A DNA stretch of 64,000 nt from Martinezella multihospitum (GTDB lineage: Bacteria; Pseudomonadota; Alphaproteobacteria; Rhizobiales; Rhizobiaceae), in assembly GCF_900094585.1 (NCBI RefSeq), contig NZ_FMAG01000001.1, positions 1,434,007 to 1,498,006 on the forward strand, given 5' to 3'. The translations under genes were made by a program, and so were the position numbers. Below, piece by piece: positions 59,828 to 64,000 of this stretch. How positions within the stretch are numbered: position 1 is the stretch's first letter; each line of letters begins with the position of its first letter. A model generated the notes under the pieces. That model saw only the letters and a list, made by a program, of their open reading frames with translations, had not been told where the DNA came from and did not search any database.

Positions 59828-61072
59828 ATGACCATTCCTTCCAATGAAACGCTGAGCGCGCTTGCCGCCGAATACGGAACGCCGCTCTGGATCTATGATG
59901 CTGCCGCGATCCGCCGACGCATCGCGCAACTCTCCGCCTTCGATGTCATTCGCTATGCGCAGAAGGCCTGTTCGAACATTCACATCCTGAAAGAGATGCG
60001 CAGGGCGGGCGTGCGGGTCGATGCCGTTTCGCTCGGCGAGATCGATCGGGCGATGCGGGCGGGTTTTTCTGCCGGTAATGCGTCGGGAGCTGCGGAGATC
60101 GTATTCACCGCCGATGTCTTCGACCGGCCGACGTTGGAACGCGTCATTGCCGACAAGGTCGAGGTGAATATCGGTTCCATCGACATGCTGCATCAGCTGG
60201 GTGAGCGTTCGCCTGGTCATAGGGTGTGGCTGCGCATCAATCCCGGCTTCGGGCATGGCCATAGCAAAAAGACCAACACCGGCGGCGAAACCAGCAAGCA
60301 CGGCATCTGGTTCGAGCAATTGCAGGAGGCGGTGGCGCTGACGCGCCAATATTCGCTGAAGCTTGTCGGGCTGCACATGCACATCGGCTCCGGTGTCGAC
60401 TATGGGCATCTGCAGCGCGTTTGCGGTGCGATGATCGGATTCTGCCGCGCGCTGGATGTCGATATCGAGGCCATCTCGGCCGGCGGCGGTCTCTCCGTGC
60501 CCTATAGGGAGGGTGAAGAAGAGATCGATCCGGCGCATTATTTTTCGCTCTGGGATAAGGCGCGGCGCGAGATCGAGGCGCATTTCGGCCATCCAATCCG
60601 GCTGGAGATCGAACCGGGCCGCTTCCTGACGGCGGATTCGGGCGTATTGCTAGCTGAAGTCAGAGCCGTCAAGATGATGGGCCGCAACCGCTTCGTACTT
60701 GTCGATGCGGGTTTCAGCGATCTCGCCAGACCGGCCATGTATGGCAGCTACCATCACATCTCGGTCATTGCAGGTAAGGCGCCTCGCGATGCCGCCGGAA
60801 CAATCTTCCCAACAGTCGTCGCAGGCCCGCTCTGCGAATCGGGCGATGTCTTCACGCAGACGGACAATGGCACGGTAGAAACGCGCGATCTGCCCGAAAC
60901 CCATGTCGGCGACTATCTCGTGTTTCATGGCGCCGGCGCTTACGGCGCAACGATGTCGTCGAACTATAACAGCCGCCTTTACGCACCGGAGATCCTGATC
61001 GACGGTGAGACACATCGGCTGATCCGCAGGCGCCAGACACTCGATGAGCTGTTCATGCTGGAAGCCATCTAG
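59828..61072 (+). CDS. PLP-dependent LysA-like (fold III) decarboxylase
   Basis: A 414-residue alanine-racemase-fold decarboxylase of the Orn/DAP/Arg family. Lys46 in RYAQKACSN should bind PLP. Other landmarks are GLHMHIGSGVDYG near residue 180, EPGRFLTADSG near 260 and PLCESGDVF near 337 (CES-D is typical of diaminopimelate decarboxylase). It could make lysine from meso-diaminopimelate, or decarboxylate ornithine or lysine. In a siderophore locus a spare LysA would feed lysine to the hydroxylase and NRPS; alternatively the fold could serve as an epimerase-like tailoring enzyme. The substrate is open. A good terminator follows 26 bases after the stop. Confidence 0.85.
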   Translation: MTIPSNETLSALAAEYGTPLWIYDAAAIRRRIAQLSAFDVIRYAQKACSNIHILKEMRRAGVRVDAVSLGEIDRAMRAGFSAGNASGAAEIVFTADVFDRPTLERVIADKVEVNIGSIDMLHQLGERSPGHRVWLRINPGFGHGHSKKTNTGGETSKHGIWFEQLQEAVALTRQYSLKLVGLHMHIGSGVDYGHLQRVCGAMIGFCRALDVDIEAISAGGGLSVPYREGEEEIDPAHYFSLWDKARREIEAHFGHPIRLEIEPGRFLTADSGVLLAEVRAVKMMGRNRFVLVDAGFSDLARPAMYGSYHHISVIAGKAPRDAAGTIFPTVVAGPLCESGDVFTQTDNGTVETRDLPETHVGDYLVFHGAGAYGATMSSNYNSRLYAPEILIDGETHRLIRRRQTLDELFMLEAI

Positions 61073-61098
61073 GCGCAGCGCTTTCAAAGGCAAGGAAG

Positions 61099-61130
61099 AG
61101 CCTCCACTCTGGTTGAGTGGGGGCTTTTCT
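61099..61130 (+). terminator. Rho-independent terminator after the decarboxylase gene
   Basis: AGCCTCCACTC, a five-base loop and GAGTGGGGGCT form an 11-bp stem with one G-U pair, followed by TTTTCT. This marks the end of the biosynthetic transcript and separates it from the P450 gene. Confidence 0.78.
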
Positions 61131-61169
61131 GCGGTTGCGAAATGAATATAGTGACCACGACCGTGCGTC

Positions 61170-62651
61170 GTGGCGTTCGGCCGTTTTCACATCGTTACCG
61201 GCCGCAAGGCGCGAAAGTTCTGCACCGCTATGCTGGCCTGGCTTGATCAGAAAACCGAAATCGTCGAATACGCCGATCAGTCGTCGCAATATTTCGAGCC
61301 GGCCCACGCCGCCTATTATAGCGGAAAGCCCGGCCAGCCACTGAAGCTCATGCTGCAGGCGCGCAGCGACTTTCTATCGATCTGGCGTCGCGCGGATTAT
61401 CGCGAGCATGTGGCGGAGTTCAAGCTTCTGGGGCGTCAGCTCATCATCGTCAATTCGCCCGAGGCTATCCGCTATGTGGTTGCCAAGCGCCATGAGAATT
61501 TCGAGCGCAAGACGCCGCAGATGCGGCGCGCCTTGGAATATCTGCTGGGTGATGGATTGTTCATTTCCGACAAGGAGACCTGGAAGCAGCGCCGGCCGCT
61601 GGTCTCCGATATCGTGCATAAAAACCGCGTGCCGGCCTTCGGCGCGATCATGCAGAGCACGGCAAGCGAGCTTGCCGACCGCTGGCAAAGCCTGGGCGAA
61701 AGCGCGGAGGTCAATGCCTTGTTCGAGATGGCCGGGCTGACGGCGGAGATCATCTCCCGCAGCGTCTTCGGCAATGATCTTGGCGAGGAGAGCGCCAATG
61801 CCGTCACCGAAGGCTTTGCGAGCTACCAGTCGCTTGTCGATTCTGTCAATTTCGGCTATTTTCTCGGCTTCGATGAGGGGCTGCCGATCATCAAGACGCC
61901 GAGCTTGAGCCGATCGGTGAAACGCATTCACCGGATCATCGATCAGGTGATCGAAGATCATCTGGCCGGCAAGGGTGACAACAGTTCGATGGTCGAGCTG
62001 CTGATCCGACGGCAGCAGCGCAACCCCGAGCTGAAACTCGATGTCGTGGCGCTTCGCAACGAGGCTGCGACCATCTTCATGGCCGGCCACGAAACCACCG
62101 CGGCAACACTGACCTGGGCCTGGTATCTGCTCGCAGGTGCGCCCTGGGTGGAGGATGCGATCCATGCGGAAATCGACGCTGTCTGCGGCGATCGGGTTCC
62201 TTCCATCGATGATGTCGCGAACCTCGACTGGTGCCGTGCGGTCATCGAAGAGACGTTACGCCTCTATCCCCCGGTGCCGATCCTGGCACGCCAGGCGGCC
62301 GAGCCGGACCAGATCGGCGACGTGAAGGTACGCAAGGCAGCGCTGGTTCTGATCGTGCCATGGATACTGCATCGCACGGATTCGCTCTTCCCTGAACCGC
62401 ATCGCTTTCATCCGGAGCGTTTCCTCGGCGCGGCGCGGCCGGCGCCCTACAGCTATATTCCCTTCGCCGCCGGCCCGCGCGTATGCCCCGGTCTGCAATT
62501 CGGCCTCACCGAGGCGATCCTCTGCCTGGCGATCCTGGCCCAGCGTTTTCGCGTTCGGATCAGGGATGGGCATAAAGTTCAACCGCAATGCCGCCTGACA
62601 TTGCGTCCGCGTGAGGGCATACCCGTGACACTGCATAGGCGCCGGGGATGA
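61170..62651 (+). CDS. Cytochrome P450
   Basis: A 493-residue heme monooxygenase. The I-helix oxygen-binding motif is AGHETT (305-310), the ExxR motif is EETLR (360-364) and the heme loop FAAGPRVCPG has the axial ligand Cys439. No membrane anchor or fused reductase is present, so it needs a separate ferredoxin or reductase, none of which is nearby. The start is uncertain: GTG 61170 gives this length but has no clear ribosome site; ATG 61230 is an alternative. The stop overlaps the acyltransferase start (ATGA), so the two act together, probably on a lipid or acyl-bearing molecule. The terminator upstream makes membership of the siderophore unit uncertain. Confidence 0.9.
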   Translation: MAFGRFHIVTGRKARKFCTAMLAWLDQKTEIVEYADQSSQYFEPAHAAYYSGKPGQPLKLMLQARSDFLSIWRRADYREHVAEFKLLGRQLIIVNSPEAIRYVVAKRHENFERKTPQMRRALEYLLGDGLFISDKETWKQRRPLVSDIVHKNRVPAFGAIMQSTASELADRWQSLGESAEVNALFEMAGLTAEIISRSVFGNDLGEESANAVTEGFASYQSLVDSVNFGYFLGFDEGLPIIKTPSLSRSVKRIHRIIDQVIEDHLAGKGDNSSMVELLIRRQQRNPELKLDVVALRNEAATIFMAGHETTAATLTWAWYLLAGAPWVEDAIHAEIDAVCGDRVPSIDDVANLDWCRAVIEETLRLYPPVPILARQAAEPDQIGDVKVRKAALVLIVPWILHRTDSLFPEPHRFHPERFLGAARPAPYSYIPFAAGPRVCPGLQFGLTEAILCLAILAQRFRVRIRDGHKVQPQCRLTLRPREGIPVTLHRRRG

Positions 62652-63640
62652 CCACCGAGACCGATAAAGAAGTCACCGCCGGCAAGCGCAAGGCGTGGAC
62701 CTATGAGCCGCCGAAAGCTCCGCCCCTTGCCGATTTCGTAGCTGGCGGCGACCGGCGCAAGGCGTTTCTGCGCTATTGGCTTTATGAGAATATCGACAAC
62801 GCCGTAGATCTCTTCCTCTATTTTGCCTTCATGCTACTGCCGGCGAGCGTCTGCTCCGATCTCGGCGGCTGGCTCGGGCGCCTGCTGGCGCCACGCTTCC
62901 ACAAGGGTGCTTACGCGCGTGCTGCAGCCAATCTCAAGATGATAAGGCCCGAGCTTGGCGATGCGGAGCTTGATCGCCTCCTCAACGCCTATGCCGATTC
63001 TCAGGGGCGGCAGATGGCGGAATATTCCGTCGTGCCGAGATTGGCACGGCGGCACGTCCGCATGATTGGTACCGAAAGGCTGGTTGAGCGCTGCAGCAAA
63101 GGACCGGTGATCTTCATCGCGCCGCATATCAGCAACTGGGAGGTACTCTGGCATTGCCTTCTCGATATGGGACTTGACGTCACCATGAACTACGATCCGC
63201 CCAAACGCCGCTCACGCCACTATATCGTCAACCGGCTGCGCAAGGGCGCCGGCCTGGGCATTCTGAAACCCGGCCGTAGCTTCGTGCGCCCGGCCTTGAG
63301 AATCCTAGAGAACGGCGGCAATCTGCTGATGTTCTGTGACGAAGGTTTCAACGGATACATCCGCGCGCCGTTCTTCGACAGGCCCGCCCATCTTGAGGGC
63401 AATTATGCACTCATCGCGCGAATGGCTCGCAAAACGAATGCATTGATCTATCCGGTTTATATTGTACGGGAGAGGGGCGCGAATTTCACGCTCCGAGTAA
63501 TGGAGCCGTTCGTATGGCCTGAAGCAGAGGAAACGCAGGGCCAGTTCATCGAGGATGTAAACCGTTTGAACCAGATGATCGAACCGATTGTGCGCAAATA
63601 TCCGGAGCAATGGTACTTTGTCGACAATCGACCGAGATAG
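62648..63640 (+). CDS. Lipid A-type (LpxL/HtrB family) acyltransferase
   Basis: A 330-residue acyltransferase of the lysophospholipid/lipid A late acyltransferase family. The catalytic HX4E motif is HISNWE (160-165). GRSFVRPALRILENGGNL and the following FCDEGFNG segment near residues 225-245 are typical substrate-binding blocks. One hydrophobic segment (NAVDLFLYFAFMLLPASVC, about 51-69) could anchor it to the inner membrane. It is translationally coupled to the P450 gene. Standard lpxL genes are not paired with a P450, so it may acylate a different lipid or a natural product. Confidence is high for family and low for substrate. Confidence 0.87.
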   Translation: MTTETDKEVTAGKRKAWTYEPPKAPPLADFVAGGDRRKAFLRYWLYENIDNAVDLFLYFAFMLLPASVCSDLGGWLGRLLAPRFHKGAYARAAANLKMIRPELGDAELDRLLNAYADSQGRQMAEYSVVPRLARRHVRMIGTERLVERCSKGPVIFIAPHISNWEVLWHCLLDMGLDVTMNYDPPKRRSRHYIVNRLRKGAGLGILKPGRSFVRPALRILENGGNLLMFCDEGFNGYIRAPFFDRPAHLEGNYALIARMARKTNALIYPVYIVRERGANFTLRVMEPFVWPEAEETQGQFIEDVNRLNQMIEPIVRKYPEQWYFVDNRPR

Positions 63641-63921
63641 AGTGCTAGGAGATGCTCGATTGACGCGGAATAAGCTGGCGCGAGTTGGTGACGCTTCGCC
63701 TCATTTCGGCGAAGGCCTAATTTGTTCCGCTATAGGTTGTGTGTGGCATATTAATAGGTTGAATTTTGGAGATGTCTGGGATAGGTCTCTGCCAGCAAGA
63801 TTGGGTCGCCGGATTTGAGGGCAAGCTGACTATTCGATTGTGAGTTATCGCTCGCCGATATAAGCACTGCGCTATCTATTTCATTATGATATTATGATTA
63901 AGACGAGAAATGGAACTTCGA
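63641..63921. other. Intergenic region between acyltransferase and sugar dehydratase genes
   Basis: No credible gene is visible. A 7-bp stem CTTCGCC/GGCGAAG with a seven-base loop (63694-63714) is a weak terminator candidate because the following GCCTAATTTGTT is only partly T-rich. The AT-rich end (ATTATGATATTATGATTAAG, about 63881-63902) probably contains the promoter of the next gene. Confidence 0.5.
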
Positions 63922-64000
63922 TGACAATGCTGGTTTCCGGTGGTGCCGGCTTTATTGGCGGAAACTTCGTTCTTGATTGGCTTGAACGTCACGATGAGAC
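63922..64000 (+). CDS. Start of a dTDP-glucose 4,6-dehydratase-like gene (partial)
   Basis: The last 79 bases encode MTMLVSGGAGFIGGNFVLDW and a few more residues before the window ends. GGAGFIG is the NAD-binding Rossmann motif of extended SDRs, and the NFVLDWL continuation is characteristic of RmlB/RfbB dTDP-glucose 4,6-dehydratase. GGAA lies six to nine bases upstream; an ATG two codons later is an alternative start. If correct, a nucleotide-sugar or surface polysaccharide cluster begins here. Confidence 0.7.

Noticed and set aside
63588..63818. 76-codon frame after the acyltransferase gene
   Set aside because: It starts inside the acyltransferase gene in another frame, has no ribosome site and shows no protein-like pattern.
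1..64000. Signs of phage, transposon, tRNA-linked integration or CRISPR in the window
   Set aside because: No transposase, integrase, terminal repeats, tRNA or regular spacer arrays were recognised, although a computed repeat and tRNA scan was not available.

Overview
The window comes from a high-GC alphaproteobacterium of the Rhizobium/Agrobacterium type. Supporting signs are a bcsN-bcsA-bcsB-bcsZ-bcsK cellulose operon of the rhizobial kind, RirA-type iron-responsive operator sequences (TGA-N9-TCA), a vicibactin-like trihydroxamate siderophore locus with its own ECF sigma factor, and many solute-binding ABC importers with LLM flavin monooxygenases. Nothing here marks a phage, plasmid backbone or insertion sequence, and no rRNA, tRNA or CRISPR array was recognised. 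All calls come from reading the sequence; no database search was run.

Layout. (1) 1-10.5 kb, plus strand: the end of a regulator-like gene, then one long, tightly overlapping peptide-type (family 5) ABC import operon: binding protein, two permeases, SDR oxidoreductase, polysaccharide-deacetylase-family hydrolase, gamma-glutamyltransferase-family enzyme, two ATPases and a second, paralogous binding protein. (2) 10.8-20.1 kb, minus strand: a second family 5 importer with a fused double ATPase, two permeases, two paralogous binding proteins (one with a Tat signal) and an LLM flavin monooxygenase at each end. (3) 20.1-21.07 kb: mostly non-coding, with a well-supported 30-codon membrane micropeptide gene. 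(4) 21.07-31.4 kb: a sugar-acid region with a GntR/FCD regulator, a UxaA-family dehydratase behind a perfect 22-bp palindrome, a GAF histidine kinase/NarL-type regulator pair, a ribose/xylose-type ABC importer and an SMP-30 lactonase. (5) 31.4-40.6 kb, minus strand: the cellulose operon, with c-di-GMP control built into BcsA through a PilZ domain.

(6) 40.9-61.1 kb: a complete-looking iron system. A divergent pair (esterase and TonB-dependent receptor) shares an intergenic region with two TGA-N9-TCA sites. An ECF sigma gene has a third such site and leads into a GNAT gene and fhuC-fhuD-fhuB. Biosynthesis consists of a single-module NRPS with an abnormal condensation domain (degenerate C-A-T-TE), an IucD-type amine N-hydroxylase and a PPTase on the minus strand, and a divergent siderophore N-acyltransferase, MATE exporter, Cys/Met-type PLP enzyme and LysA-like decarboxylase on the plus strand. 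The inferred scheme is: hydroxylate and acylate a diamino acid side chain, load it on the NRPS, cyclo-oligomerise on the thioesterase, export by MATE, recover the ferric complex through the receptor and Fhu permease, and release iron with the esterase. (7) 61.1-64 kb: after a convincing terminator, a cytochrome P450 translationally coupled to a lipid A-type acyltransferase, then the start of an NAD-sugar dehydratase gene.

The best candidate for something new is region 6 with its flanks: core proteins resemble vicibactin synthesis, but no separate VbsC-like acetylase was recognised and the accessory genes (LysA-like, Cys/Met PLP enzyme, MATE, possibly P450 and acyltransferase) suggest a different product.
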